Origin: Nannobrachium achirus
Lineage: Eukaryota > Chordata > Actinopteri > Myctophiformes > Myctophidae
Direction: 5' to 3'
NCBI GenBank assembly: GCA_963921795.1
Contig: OY997659.1
Location: forward strand, 55,107,872 to 55,171,871
DNA length: 64,000 nt
A program made the position numbers and the translations under genes. Positions 1 through 12,375 of this stretch are shown here, one piece after another; the stretch's first letter is position 1, and each line of letters opens with the position of its first letter. The notes under the pieces are model-generated. The model had not been told where the DNA came from and did no database searches. It was given only the letters and a program-made list of their open reading frames with translations.

Positions 1-1056
1 TTTTTTTTCTTAATTTAAATAGGGATCATGTGTCTGCTGCTGAACTATATGCAACAGTTTGACTTCAGATTAATTATTGACCATATGAAAACTTTAGGTT
101 ACTAGCGTTTTATGATAAGACGAGCAAAGCGACTCGCTATGGATGGGAGCTGCTGATTGGAGCTGCCGTTGTATCCCCGCCCTTCTAGATCATAGAATAC
201 ACAGGGCTCTTCTAGGCTAGATCACACCTGACAGGCGGAAGTCCCGCCCTCCGTGTATAAACCCTGTCTGGGGGCAGTCTTTCATCAGCTGTTTTCTTGA
301 TTTTTCCCCCTTAGATTTGCCTACTATTTCTTTCCATTTGATGTATTGATGTAGTGACATATTACCTTGCTTATTGTAAGTCGTTCTGGATTAAGAGCGT
401 CTGCTAAATTAAAGGACACAAAACACCTTTGCTTCTCGAATGCATACAAGAAGGGTGTTTCAGCAAGTCACTTAGTTCTTCTTATCATGAAACCGGGGTT
501 ACGCTAGTAACCTATAGTTTTATATCTAAGACTCACTCCGTGACTCGCTATGGGAAGATGTGATAAACACCCCCATCCAGAGATCTATTCGTAGGATTGT
601 GAGTACCCATAGGTTAGTGACATGTCCCGTCATGGAGTCACAGTATGGAGGGCACCTACCTTTAGCGGCCCCTACAGAGGCCTCAAGGGACACTGCCACC
701 TTGCTACGAGAGGGAGCCCCCAGCAGAGCTGGGTCGCAACCTCTCATCATAGGAAGCTATACCTAGCTGTCCAAGACTCAGGGAGAAAACTAATTACCCC
801 AATATAGTGAAACCCTGCCACCCAGTAGTGCCCAGAGGCCCAAGGGGTGAACAAGAGCTCTCGCTTTTTTCTCTGAAGTTCGTAGGAGAAAACCAGAGTG
901 ATCAGACAAGTTTCTGGACTGGTCATCATGAGGAACCCTGGACCCCAGCCAGGCATGCACCAAGCCAGAATAATCCATGAGGGTCGTCGTGTCTCGGCGC
1001 GTGTCCACAATGTGCCTGGGAACACTTTGTGGTCAGAGGTACTCTCTCTCTCTCGG
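1..1056. other. Repeat-derived non-coding stretch
   Basis: No gene seen. Bases 368-418 resemble the 3' tail shared by many fish SINEs and LINEs (a GTAAGTCGTTCTGGATTAAG-type core followed by GCGTCTGCTAAAT). Bases 225-290 recur inverted at about 1830-1880, and 500-556 recur inverted at 5790-5840, so the stretch belongs to the outer part of the inverted-repeat complex to its right. Confidence 0.5.
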
Positions 1057-1203
1057 GTCCCAACCAACAAGCTGCCTGACATGTGGTCTCTATCCAACAT
1101 CATCCCGGTGCCTAAAGCAGGAGACCTCTTGAAGTCAGACAACTACCAAGGCATCAGCCTGACCTGTATCACCGCGAAGGTCTACAACTGGATGATACAA
1201 GGT
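1057..1203 (+). pseudogene. Degenerate RTE-type LINE reverse transcriptase fragment
   Basis: One frame reads PDMWSLSNIIPVPKAGD, then NYQGISL, then AKVYNWMI. This is the first conserved block of non-LTR retrotransposon reverse transcriptases (consensus W..S.I.P.PKKGD...NYRGIS). The rest of the polymerase, including the catalytic YADD, is missing, so this is a short remnant. Assignment to RTE rather than another LINE clade is inference from the wording of this block. Confidence 0.6.
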
Positions 1204-2804
1204 GGTGACCACAGATGGCAACAGTGAGGAGTTTGATATTCTGGGATAAAAAAATAATAATAAAAAAGACAGATTTACTCATTATGGCGGCCAACCGTGG
1301 CAATATCTGAAAACGTGTTTTAGCATGAATGCTGGCTAAATTGTTAAAAGGAAACATCCGACCCCTCCATCACGTTGTCCCAATCTTTAAGAGGAAACGC
1401 TCCAGCCAAGTGGTGGCGGCCTGAGGGTCAGTCCAGATGAGGCCTTCCTACTTCTCCACGGAGTAAGCCGGGAGGCTCATGGCTTGTCGTTGTGGTCGTC
1501 CTCAGGTCTTGTTGTTGGAAGCGGGGCAAGGTTATGATGCTCACCAGCTTCTTTAAGCAAACAGTACTAGCTATGTGAGGAAAGCTAGCGCGTTATCCAC
1601 ATGGGTGAGCTAGGCTAGGTTTGTTGTGCTAGGCTTTTCTCGATATAGAGAAAATCTAAAAATGAAAACGTACAATTCCGCTGTTGTGTCGTCCATTCTA
1701 TGATCGTAAGTGTCTCGTGGCCAGGGTTGAGAAGACCGTCCTGTTGAGACTAATTGATAAATAATAAGGACTGAGATGTAATGTGTGTGCACTCGATGAG
1801 AAGCAAAATTAAACCGATGAAAGATCACCCCCAGACAGGGTATATACGCGGAGGGCGGGACCTCCTTCTGTCAAATGCGATCAGTTTCCAGCCTATCGAA
1901 AATTGTCCAGATAGTCAGGTCCACTATGTATTTTTGTTGGCTTTTTATGGAGATTAGTAAAACTATACATTTCTGGAATCTTCAGACCATGGGGAATCCA
2001 AAAATCTTTGTTTGCATTTGCACAGACACCTGCAAAGCCGCCATTTTGGACGTTCAAAATGGCCGACATAAAATACATAATTTGTGCTATCTTGGCTTCT
2101 AGACAACCTAGAAACTTAATTAAACATGCCAATCCTATGTTTTCTGGGTCAAGGAATCAGTAAAGTAAATGATGGGTGTAAAATGTTCCGGACCCCCACC
2201 CCCTTTCTTGGGGTTATCTATTTTGGGACCTCCCAGAACAGTACTCTAGCCAGTTAATGTCTTTTTCATAATATTAGAGTTTTGTAGGTTTTAAAACATC
2301 CTGAGTTGATTCATTAGACTTTTAAAGCAGCCAGAATAACTGTTCTGACTTTTGGTTGGGGTCTTTCCTCACCTGGGACCCCCTAGACAGACCCATGAGC
2401 CTATCACAGTAATCGCTCTGCTCCTGCTCCAGAACAATGTTAAATTAGATCATAATTGAAGCATAAAAGTTGTTGTAGCTGGGCTCTGAAAACAAAAATG
2501 AGTAAGCAAAATACCAGAGGTCTTCCTCAGGGGGTCCGGGACCCTTGGGAGGTCCTCATAGTTACTACAGGGGGGCAACCAAATCTTAATGGGAAAGGAT
2601 TTTATTTTTTATGTATGTTTTTATGTATCCTGGGTTTATGTATTGTACTTCGATGATTTATTAGTATTCTCAGTATTATTTATACAATTTTTGTGTTAGA
2701 CAGTTATGGTTGACAGGTGTTACTGCAGGGATTAAGGTATTGCAACTTCTCACTTTGGGTGTGCAGACTTAACGTGTCCATTTATTGCACTGCACTCACA
2801 CTGA

Positions 2805-2807
<3 letters not shown>

Positions 2808-2901
<94 letters not shown>
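2808..2901. repeat. (CA)n microsatellite
   Basis: Uninterrupted CA dinucleotide run of about 94 bp in the left palindrome arm. The matching place in the right arm (about 4530) has only a short GT tract, so the expansion happened after the arms were formed. Confidence 0.95.
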
Positions 2902-2903
<2 letters not shown>

Positions 2904-3993
2904 CTTTGTTAATCGTCACCCCAAAACCCTCACCCTATCCTCTTAAATAGCTCATGGTCAATTATGCCCAAAGAGATTCACTAAAATACTGTACATGTCC
3001 TCCCTAATTTGCAAGACATATTGTGTTGAAAGTCTCCACCATAGCATTTGCAGGGAGGAGTGCAACCTGCCTTGCAGCCAAATTTTATGGGCTCAAGTAC
3101 TGCCTTTGGAGCAGGGAGGGCAAGACACCTGACTGGAACATTCCCTCCACTCTCTAAATGCCATCTATTTTCTTCGATTGATCGAAGCTTGGGGCAATTT
3201 GTCAGGTATGACAAAGTAGGCATCATAATACGATACCTTCATCAAGGGACATGATTTTGTGGAAGTGCACACACATATTCATTATTCAAGCAAGTTCAAG
3301 TTATTGGATGTCACAAATGTCAAGGGTTCCTTGGCCTACATGATTTTTCTGGTGCTGGCTGGGGAAGAGAATTTCGTTGGAATCTCCAAAAAGACATGGG
3401 TCAATGCCTACTTGAAGCCTGGTGATGATGACCAAGTCATTAACCACTTCAAGGACCTTAAAGGGTTCCATTCCTCCTGAGCTTATTATTGGTGAGCTTC
3501 CATCAACATTGCAGTCATTAAAGCATTTTACATGCCATGTTTACAGTTCAAAAGGTCCAACAACCCTGCGATTACTCAGATGGTAACTATTTCTGTCAAA
3601 GAACTGAGGGTGAGATGCTACCTCCAACTCGTGCTGCACTGCTACCACATCCGTGCCAACTATGTCACAATGCAGGATAAATCATACCTGACAAATTGCC
3701 CTGAGCTTCCACCAATCGAAGAAAATAGATGGAATTCAGAGAGTGGAGGGTATTTTCCAGTCAGGTGTCTTGCCCTCCCTGCTCCAAAGGCAGTACTTGA
3801 GCTCATCAAATATGGCTGCAAGGGACGGTGCAGCTGCTCAAGTAACCTGCCTTTGACTCCATGGTGGAGACTGTGTCAACACTATTAGGTTGGACATTGA
3901 AGATGACAATGATGAAGACAATAGATCCTGCATGTCTGAAATGACTGCATTGTAGTGAATCCTTTTGGGCATAATTGACCATGGGCTCTTTAA

Positions 3994-4482
3994 CTCATTT
4001 TGTGCTCCAGAAATTAACGGATTAAAATGTCCAGCGTGCCTCCCGCAGGCTGCATCCACGACCGTTGTCTTATTGTGAAGGCCAGAAGTCCATAGCGTAA
4101 ACACTTCCGGTTTGACGTCATTCACCGGAATCGCTCGTCGTCAACATGCTGTTGTGTAATGGCGGATCGGTGCTTTTCAACATGTGTTATATAAGCGAGA
4201 ATCTACTGCCATCCTCCCTTTGAAAGTGATGTTTGGAGATAATGGACATTAAAGATGAGATTCCCGGTCTGCCTCAATGTTATGGGATTACTATTTTGTG
4301 CTCGTGGATCCGTGATGATGATGAATCGGCGAGGGCGATCGTGTCAGGACCTTCCGCGCAGCAACAGGGTAGGAGAACCGCCGTTACAGTAATAGAGTAC
4401 TTTTCACTAGTATACTCGGGATCGGCACCATGTGATACTCGAGTATTTTTTACGAGTATTCTCGGGATTGGCACAAAATGAG
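3994..4482. mobile_element. TTAA-flanked MITE (piggyBac-like), 489 bp
   Basis: It starts CTCATTTTGTGC and ends GCACAAAATGAG, a 12-bp terminal inverted repeat. TTAA flanks it at 3990-3993 and 4483-4486. The opposite palindrome arm shows the same locus with one TTAA (CCTCTTAAATAGCTCATGG, about 2938-2956), which is the empty site. TTAA duplication is the hallmark of piggyBac transposition. There is no transposase inside, so it is non-autonomous. Confidence 0.8.
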
Positions 4483-5760
4483 TTAAGAGGATATGGTGAG
4501 GGTTTTGGGGTGACAATAACAAAGAGGTGTGTATGTGTGTGTGTTGTGTTGTCAGTGTGAGTGCAGTGCAATAAATGGACACGTTAGTCTGCACAAGTGA
4601 GAAGTTGCAATACTTTCATTATGTCAAATTCTGGGTCTGGCCCTTGCCCTTCCCCTGTTCTACCACACTTTGCTCGCACCCTCCCCTCCTGTGAACCTGA
4701 TTGTCAATCTGAACTCCTCCCGGCTTCACAGCTGTGAGCTGTTGCCGGATGACTACCTAGTTGTCCTTTTATGGTTCCCCTGGCATCACAGGGATCTCCA
4801 TATATGGGCATAAAGGGGATTTGGTTCCCTGACATCACAGTGATGTCAGAGCGGGATGCCAGAGTGTGAGAGTCAATCAACAAAAAAGCGTTACCCGTCC
4901 AGACAGACAGATAGATACGGTCAAGATGTGACGGTTCTGATAGTAAACTGTGACCTATGGTCGCAAACTGCGACCTATGGCCGCAATAAACCCAGGATAC
5001 ATAAAAACATTCAAAGTTTCAGTTTCAAATGTGAAAAAAAAAAAGATCCCATCAAGATTGGCGGGCCCCCTGTAGTAACTCTGAGGACCCAGCAGGGGTT
5101 CCGGACCCCCTGTGGAAGACCCCTGGTATTTGCTACTTCTCATTTTTGTTTTCAGAGCCCAGCTACAACAGCTTTTATGCTTCAATTATGATCTAATTTA
5201 ACATTGTTCTGGAGCAGTAGCAGAGCGATTACTGAGACAGACCCCTAGACAGGGGTCTGTCTAGTGGGTCCCAGGTGAGGAAAGACCCCAACCAAAAGTC
5301 AGAAAGGTTATTCTGGCTGCTTTAAAAGTCTAATAAATGAACTCGGGATGTTTTAAAACCTACAAAACAACTCTAATATTATGAAAATCGGACATTAACT
5401 GGCTAGCGTACTGTTCTGGGAGGTCCCAAAATAGATAACCCCCAGAAAGGGGGTGGGGGTCCAGAACATTTTACATCCATCATTCATTCATTCGATTCCT
5501 TGACCCAGAAAACATAGGATTAGCATGTTTAATTACGTTTCTAGGTTGTCTAGAAGCCAAGATAGCACAAATTGTGTATTTTATGTCGGCCATTTTGAAC
5601 GTCCAAAATGGAGGCTTTGCAGGTGTCTGTGCAAATGCAAACAAAGATTTTTGGATTCCCCATGCTCTGAAGATTCCAAAAATGTATAGTTTTACAAATC
5701 TCCAAAAAAATCCAACGAATAAACCTTTATTAACATAGCGGACCTGACTAAGATGGTAAG

Positions 5761-6047
5761 GTAATGCTTCTACGCCAAAGGGCGCTCTCCCATAGCGAGT
5801 CACAGAGTGAGTCTTAGTTATAAAACTACAGTTTAAGTCCATGGCATGTCTTTTATTATTGCTTATCACTAATTATGTCTGAAATAAACAAAGTAAAATC
5901 TCAGTATAATACTGACTTGAATCAAGTTAGCGGTCTAAACTCCAGCATGTTCTATCATGAATTCATTTATGAGATTTTGAATTCAACTAACGTTGAACAA
6001 CGCTGAAAATAAATATAGCCACAAAATACATGTCTTTCATAACTCAC
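5761..6047. other. Intergenic or intronic stretch
   Basis: Outer end of the palindrome complex (to about 5850), then AT-rich sequence. If the pyrin gene continues downstream on the minus strand, this would be intron. No further exon seen. Confidence 0.4.
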
Positions 6048-6125
6048 CACTGGCTTCACCATGGGGACCAGCAGGTGGCTTCTTAACATCGTTGTTAGCT
6101 GAGTCTTCTGATGGGAGTTCAACTC
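6048..6125 (-). CDS. Short linker exon of the pyrin-domain gene
   Basis: On the minus strand a pyrimidine-rich tract ending TCATGCAG precedes 78 nt, which are followed by the donor GTGAGT. Joined to the pyrin exon at 12111-12375, which leaves one base of a codon, the frame stays open and this exon encodes about 26 residues (GVELPSEDSANNDVKK, then PPAGPHGEASG). It starts and ends in phase 1, so it can be skipped or duplicated without a frameshift. The residues are acidic, polar and proline-rich, as expected of a flexible linker between domains. The next exon is not seen in the window. That both exons belong to one gene is inference from strand, order and phase. Confidence 0.6.
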
Positions 6126-6640
6126 CTGCATGAGGAGAAGAGGATAATGAAGTGAGCTCTGTGAGCTGATATGATGTACATTAGGGTGGATCTTAAATGG
6201 CCTTTTTTAGATTTTCTTGAGTTTCAAGAAAACTACTTTGGCTAAAATTTGGTTGAATTTCAAGCATATTTAGAGGTAGCTCAATCAAGTCAAATATTGT
6301 ACATTTTATTGGTCAAAATCGAATTGCACTGCAGGCACATTTAAGTTATACATTACACATTATTCTTATACACGAATAGCACTGAAATTATATTTTTTAA
6401 ACATACAAATCTAAACACAAATCTGAATACATGTTTGTCATATGTCAAACCAGAATTAAATGTATTGTAAGAAATAGCAAAGCAAAGAATGACAAATTGC
6501 TGTTTTTCTTTTAACGTGCAGAATGACATGTCTTTATTGCACACTCTTCAATCATACTCACAACACACAACAAGCACACAGCCCCACTTCCTTGTTTACC
6601 CCCAAAACTCCAGAAAGTCACTGCAGTTTAGTAATTGGGG
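6126..6640. other. Probable intron of the pyrin gene, no feature
   Basis: AT-rich sequence without exon or clear repeat structure, lying between the linker exon and a TIR element. Confidence 0.4.
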
Positions 6641-9020
6641 TTGCAAAGCTGGTGTCATACTGGAATGCCCCTCCCCCGGTCAGCCATTTTGAGAGGGTCG
6701 GGGGATATATATTAGTTATAGTAGCAGGGCTTGACATTAACTTTTTGAGGCACAGTGTCATCTGGACAAGTACATTTCCCATTCACTTGTCCAGGCACAA
6801 AAGTAACTGGACAATTTGCCATTTCAGTATTTTTGTCTCCACCAGCCGAAGGCATGGGGGAGAGTATGTTTTCCCCTCCGTCCGTCCGTGTGTCCGTCCG
6901 TCCGTCCGTGTGTCCGTCCGTGCGTCCTCGCAGTTTGTGTGCAGCTAATCTCAGTCACCGTTGGCCCGGTCGCTGCCAAAGTGAGCACACACATTCCCTG
7001 GATGCCAATCTAGAACCTCTGCCCTAAATTTTTCAAATGGGCCTTTTCTAGCGCCACCTAGTGGCCGATGTTCCCAAAACACATTTCTGTGCACTACTCT
7101 TACAGATTTTGTCCAAAAATCCTACAAATCGCTAGGCAGTATCTCAACAGTCATGTGATCGACACAGATTTGTCCGATTTTGCATATTCCGTCCTGATTG
7201 GCTAAGATTGGCTTCCAAAGTTTGTAAGATTGAGCCGTTTTGAACAAAATGCCTCAAATCACAAACGCAAAGTGCAATTATCATGAAATCGCACACACAC
7301 GTTCCCACTAGCCCGAGGAAGAAATACCACTTAAATGTTTTTAAATCAGCCTCATGGTGGCGCTATAACAGGCCGATTTGTGGTTTTACCTATAACTCCA
7401 CCGATCAGTTTCAAACTTTGTAAGCGCACTCCCTAGAGGCTAAGGATAAACTTTTCACATCAGCCTTTTATAGCGCCACCTTTGGGCCGACTTATGTAAA
7501 ACACATTTTTGGATATTACTCCTTGAGATTTTATCCAAAAATCCCGCAAATCGGTACACAGCAGAGATGCCCACGAGTCTCGTGATCACGAGTCGAGTCG
7601 AGTCAAGAGTCTTTAAGTGGCGAGTCCGAGTCGAGTTACGAGTCTTTGGGCAGTTTGGGGGACGAGTCGAGTCGAGTCTCAAGTCTTTAAGTGGCGAGTC
7701 CGAGTCGAGTTACGAGTCTTTATATACATAGGCCTATAGCTGCCTGCAGCTGGTGGAACAAGACGAGAGGAGGATGCGCTCGGAGAGAAACCCGACATTA
7801 GATAAGCAGGTTCTCACAGATAATCCTATCATTTTATCAAATTATTAAACAAATGCCAAGTTAGCTGAAGTACAATAGCTGATGATGAGCTAAACATGTG
7901 TGTTTTATTTCGCCGTTTTAATATTTAAATCTTACGATGAAAGGTCCATGCAGACGGCTGTGTCTGCCACGCTTTGCGAGACAGACTGCGTTTTTCCCAA
8001 CGGGCCGCTCTGCGCGGTCCAAGTGAACACAGCGAAGCGCTCCTGGGCCCCCACCGTTGCGCTTAAGTACGTTGGGAAAAACAACCCGGTCGCCCCTGTG
8101 TCCTTGCGCAGCGCTCAGCCGTACAGCGGCGCTCAGCCGCGCACCAGAGAAGAAAGAAAGAAGAAAGGAGAAGGAAAGGACAATATTTGTCGGGCTTGTC
8201 ATGCATTATAGTGCTTAAAATATTTTAAGACTCGTGAACTTCACGAGTCTTATGATCACGAGTCGAGTGGAGTCTCGAGTCTTTGAGGGGCGAGTCCGAG
8301 TCGAGTGACGAGTCGCCAAAAGTGTCACTCGATTCGACTCGAGTGACGAGTCTTTAACTCGAGTCCCCATCTCTGGTACACAGTATCTCTATAGTCATGT
8401 GATCAAGTCAGATCCGTCTGATATTTCATATTCCATCCTGATTGGCTAATATTAGCTTCCAAAGTTTGCAGGATTGCTCTGTTTTTAAACAAAATGCTTC
8501 AAATCATCAACGCAGCTTGCGATTACCGTGAAATTTGCCACACATATTCCCACTAGGTCAAGGAACAAATGCTACCTTTTTTCACATTGGCCTGTTATAG
8601 CGCCACCAGCAGGTAGAGTTTAGCAAAACACATTTTTGGAACACAATGCTTCAAATCATGCATGCAGCGTCCGATTTCCATGAAAGATCTATGGTGAAGA
8701 ATATATGCCACCCTTTTTACATTGGCCTATTATACAGTAGCACCACCAGGACACACGGCCTGGTGGAGACCTGTGCTCGGAAGAGCACTGCTTCTAGTTT
8801 ATTCTTTTTTTTTTTTTTGGACAAATAAATAAGACCTCCTTGGCCCCCTCCACTCCACAGTCCATAGTCTGCATACATCACAAAGCTGCTAGGAGCATCA
8901 CAGAAAAAGTGCCTAAAAAAGTTAATGTCAAGCCCTGCTACTATAGCTAGTATATATCCCCCGACCCTCTCAAAATGGCTGCAGGGGGAGGGGCATCCCA
9001 GTATGACACCAGCTTTGCAA
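6641..9020. mobile_element. TIR element, about 2.4 kb, with a nested hAT MITE
   Basis: Near-identical inverted repeats of about 115 bp bound it: 6641-6755, starting TTGCAAAGCTGGTGTCAT, and 8909-9020. The interior has about three degenerate copies of a 300-400 bp unit containing TAGCGCCACC and GTCATGTGATC, plus a (GTCC)n tract near 6880-6925. A second transposon (7562-8375) sits inside it. I could not find a clean target duplication, so the superfamily is unknown. There is no transposase ORF. It lies within the presumed intron of the pyrin gene. Confidence 0.7.
7562..8375. mobile_element. Non-autonomous hAT element, 814 bp, 8-bp target duplication
   Basis: It begins CAGAGATGCCC and ends CATCTCTG. 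The perfect 8-bp duplication GTACACAG lies at 7554-7561 and 8376-8383. Both ends are packed with repeats of ACGAGTC and CGAGTCGAGT, which may be subterminal transposase-binding sites. A GC-rich island at about 7970-8150 interrupts an AT-rich core. The longest ORF (about 100 codons, 7900-8211) resembles nothing I know. The 8-bp duplication and the CAGAGATG end are typical of hAT. The sequence on either side is one continuous copy of the host repeat. Confidence 0.85.
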
Positions 9021-10774
9021 GCCCTATTCAGTAGTTACTGATCAATTACAGTTTGTTTAATTAACCAACATAAAAATTGGCTTTGATGTGGTTTTATGTA
9101 TAGGCCTATAGGACCTAATATTATTTCTACTGTATCCTTGCGTTCTGACGCTGCTGCTGTGCCAGTGTAGCACTGTTGTTGTATGTCTCATATGTTTCAG
9201 CCTACATCTATCATAGATGCTTATCTGGGGGTGTTTGTCCAGTCCTATGTTATGTTAGGCTATTTGATGCTAGATTGCATGACGATTCTGCAATTTGGCC
9301 AATTTATATTTTTAAAAACCCGAATTAAAACCATTATAAAATGTATTAAAAACCGATTAAAAAACAAATTTTTTCGCGGGCGCTCGCGCCTGCAGGAGGT
9401 CTCCCTGGGGACAGCACCTGTACCTGTAAATGACTTTCCACAGCCCTGGGTAATTTGACTGTAATTTGAAAATGTGTCTTGTTTAGCCCCAGCCAATCAT
9501 GTGTTAGTTGTCCATAGTGCTCAGTGCTCACCTGTGTCCCATTAGCCCCTATTTAAACTATTATGTCCTGTTAGTCTATTTAAACATCTCTGTGTTTGCT
9601 GGTCACTGTCAGTTTGTCGTATGTCGTCACATGTGAGTAAGTCAGTAGTCCGGCAGCCCTGAGGTGAGGTGGGGAATTGGCTATATTGTCTTTGTATCGG
9701 CCTGTGTTTTGATTATGAAGGTTATGAAAGTGCTTGTGATATGCTTCTCTTCTAATGTGAAATCTATGCAACACTTGATTAACGTGATGCTAAATGTAAG
9801 CCATTTACCATGAGAGGGAGTGGGTTGTTGGCTGATTTACCACTGTTTCAGGGTTGTGCCACGAGGCGAAGAACAACCCACAACCTTCGAATGGTAAATT
9901 GCTTTTCTACCACTTCTACCATATAAATGAAAGAAAACACAGTTGTAACTTGCAAGTTTATTTAGTTACAATCAACTGCAACACAACAGTGGGCGGGGTC
10001 CATGAGCCAACTCAAGGTTGTTGCCTGATTTACCACTGTTTTAAGCCAATCAGAATCCAGTATCTGAACATGTGACCACACAATGTGGCTATTCGCGTGC
10101 GTATAAGAATATATTCTGTTCTAGTTTTGTTTTGTTGTGATCAGTTCTCTGTCCTGGAGAGAAATAAAAGAAGAGATGGAAACAGTAAACTGTTTGGATG
10201 GTGGCTCTTGGGAGCTGGGAAGGTTGGTTTTCCACACCATATGTTGGTTCTGGGTTCCCCTGGGCCGGGGGTAACAGCCTAGAATAGTGTCTATATATTA
10301 TATACTGTTCATACATTCATGAATTGATTGATTATGTTATTAAACAAAGATGAAGAACAGTACAGTTAAGTACAATCAAACACCCTGCCTAAAAGGAACA
10401 TCACAAAACCTTTGCGGTCTTGTTTTGGTTGGAGGTCCTTGTTATTCAATTCATTGACATAATGGACCGCTCACCGGCTGTCAGCAGTGAGAAATGTCTT
10501 TATAAGGGAAGGCAAACTAGCTTATGTTGGACCTCAAAATATAAGTAATTGTAACATTTTTCATTTTCTTCACAGACCATCTCTATTAAGTCACCAGAAC
10601 AACATACAGTAATAAAAGTCCTAAAGAAAATCCTAGTTGCTGAAATATGTTTAATTGGCATCAATATGTCCAATAGTGGTGGCTAATAGTTGTGAATAAG
10701 CTATCGATTGAGTCCAATTTTAATTTGAATAAATTCCTGAGATTTCAATAGACTTCCAAATAGATTCTGAGGGG
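9021..10774. other. Repeat-rich stretch without recognised genes
   Basis: Presumed pyrin-gene intron. A GATTTACCACTGTTT segment occurs twice in the same orientation (about 9834 and 10030), and GGTAAAT-type blocks recur around 9800-9900. No ORF has convincing protein similarity. Confidence 0.4.
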
Positions 10775-10945
10775 CGGCAGTGTCTCAGGGGTAGAGATAC
10801 CGTCATTCCCGAAGGGTTCCCAGTTCAATCCCGGGTTAGTGTCGAAGAGTCCTTGAGCAAGACTCTGAATGTGTGTGTGAATGGGTGAATGTAATGCACA
10901 ATCTATGAAAAGTGCCTTGGATTAAGGTGCTATATAAATGCACCA
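10775..10945 (+). repeat. tRNA-derived SINE
   Basis: The head is GGCGGCAGTGTCTCAGGGG, with an A-box-like TCAGGGGTAGAG and a B-box-like GGTTCCCAGTTCAATCCCG, as in pol III promoters of tRNA-derived SINEs. The tail (GAATGGGTGAATG, then a CCTTGGATTAAGGTGCTATATAAATGC-type end, about 10880-10940) is the 3' end shared by many fish SINEs and their LINE partners. Family not assigned. Confidence 0.65.
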
Positions 10946-11127
10946 CATACAGTCCACATTTTCCTTGTGAGCAGAACATACATTTATATGGCTTTTTAAC
11001 AACACTTGGTGGACATGTTGGATTGATGACAATTAAACAATTATTTCATCAACTAGGATTTCTTAGGAATTGTATGTTGTTCTGGAAACCTCATAGAAAT
11101 GGTGAAGGAAAAAAATACTTTGATGTG

Positions 11128-11128
<1 letters not shown>

Positions 11129-11202
<74 letters not shown>

Positions 11203-11255
11203 TGTGTGTGTCTGTGTGTCTGTGTGTGTCTGTGTGTCTGTGTGTCTGTGCATGT
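11129..11255. repeat. (TG)n microsatellite with TC-interrupted end
   Basis: A pure TG run of about 70 bp followed by TGTGTGTC-type variant units. ORFs reading through it on either strand are artefacts. Confidence 0.95.
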
Positions 11256-11297
11256 ATGCCCAGTACAATCTACAGTACTGACTTTTAATATAATTAA

Positions 11298-11821
11298 AGT
11301 TGTACCATGTAACTTTTTTTATAAAACAAATCTTAAAATTGTCCTAACTGTTAAATCGCTAAAGTTTTAGAACACCCACTCCGTTATTTTCAGCTTCTGA
11401 AGCCTTCTCTTTATATGTTTTCTTCTTAGCAGTGACAGGGGCGGGATTTCGCGCCAAAATGACGTAATCTGCATCATCTGTATACGTTGTGTATACGTTG
11501 CCCAATCACATCGCCGATCATGCACACATGGTACACTACCGGCCAATCACAGCTTATCTGCTCTGGTCTCCAGGAAGCGCCTCCGCTTGGCTACAGTGTT
11601 TACCATGGTGAAGGATTTTAACCTCTTAATCCACAAATCCTGGCCAGAAAAGTACGTTCTACCATGCGTTCTACCCCTCCACGGATTACTATCGGTCGCG
11701 GTGGTTTGCGGCGCCGCTCCGGTGGTCCGCGGCGGTGGTCCGCGACGACTCCGGCCGAAAAACGGCCGAAAAAAGCAATACCGCTACTGACCACTAGTTG
11801 AGCAACTTACATAGTATAGCT
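11298..11821. mobile_element. Possible TTAA-flanked MITE, about 525 bp
   Basis: The ends are imperfect inverted repeats (AGTTGTACCATGTAAC against AGCTATACTATGTAAG), with TTAA at 11294-11297 and 11822-11825. The interior becomes GC-rich, with repeated GGTGGTCCGCGGCGG-type sequence near 11700-11760. There is no transposase. TTAA is short and common in AT-rich DNA, so the boundaries are tentative. Confidence 0.5.
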
Positions 11822-11825
11822 TTAA

Positions 11826-12110
11826 GTTGTATAAGCTGATAGTGATTATTTCCTTGACCTCCTAGACGATTATGAAAAACTTGAGATATGTTTTGCCAAA
11901 GGAGCGTTTATTGTGTCAGATTTTATTTGTCAAGACAAAATACTCTGTTTAATTCTGAAAATGTATGACTATTGTAAAACATACGGTAAACTTGAAATGG
12001 TGTCTTATGAACCCATGAGGGTTGGGCACTCTGTGCAGGACACGTAAATAAACTAATCAATTAAATCAATCAATCAATCAATCGTATCCATCCATCCTCT
12101 CTTCACCTAC
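11826..12110. other. Pyrin-gene intron next to the donor site
   Basis: Starts after the MITE and ends in an (AATC)n microsatellite (about 12057-12083) and the donor GTAGGT at 12110-12105 (minus strand). No other feature. Confidence 0.45.
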
Positions 12111-12375
12111 CTTCACATATCTCTGGAAAGCTCTTCCGTAGATCTGTTCTTTTGATCTTCTCCAGGACCTTCCCCATGACCTGAGGTGCATGATCACTGG
12201 TGTAGACCTGCTTGATCAGCCGGGAAGTCTCCGGCCTATCAGCTTTCTCCAACTCACACCATGGGATTGGTTTGAGGCCTCCAAGGTTATCAGGGTGTCT
12301 TTCTGCGAAAGCAGAAAACTCATCTTCTCCCAGCTCCTGCAGAGCATCCAAGATACGTTCCTCAAGTGACCCCAT
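12111..12375 (-). CDS. Pyrin (PYD) domain exon of an innate-immunity type gene
   Basis: From the ATG at 12375 the exon reads MGSLEERILDALQELGEDE and continues for 88 codons. The pattern is that of a fish pyrin domain: L..L.ELG..E...F at residues 5-22, then IPW..LE.ADR (from about residue 36), then a C-terminal helix with KI.R.DL. The pyrin domain is a six-helix death-fold module for homotypic assembly, known from inflammasome adaptors and many fish NLR proteins. On the minus strand a TTCTCTGTACAG acceptor ends at 12385, so nine bases of 5' UTR precede the ATG. The exon ends at 12111 with GAAG followed by donor GTAGGT, phase 1. I chose the ATG inside this exon because longer upstream readings run into the intron. 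The upstream UTR exon and promoter are not identified, and the effector domain lies outside the window. Which family (NLR, ASC-like or other) cannot be decided. Confidence 0.85.

Larger units (their letters stand above)
1893..5760. repeat. Large imperfect palindrome, arms about 1.3 and 2.1 kb
   Basis: The left arm (about 1893-3230) is repeated in reverse complement in the right arm (about 3665-5760), block by block. The block around 1914-2160 matches 5500-5750; 2160-2660 matches 5020-5480; 2740-2800 plus the CA tract and 2902-2990 match 4490-4625 and 3940-3990; 3030-3230 matches 3665-3885. The centre is about 3230-3665. The right arm is longer because it carries a 489-bp MITE at 3994-4482. 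Identity looks high but not perfect, so the duplication is not very recent. No convincing coding sequence lies within it. Confidence 0.8.

Noticed and set aside
3259..3480. Small plus-strand ORF at the palindrome centre
   Set aside because: No protein similarity and no splice or start context; short ORFs of this size are expected by chance.
6755..7027. ORF with Val-Arg-Pro-Ser repeats
   Set aside because: Reads a (GTCC)n simple repeat within a TIR element.
10778..10850. Functional tRNA gene
   Set aside because: A- and B-box-like parts are present but no cloverleaf can be drawn, and a SINE tail follows.
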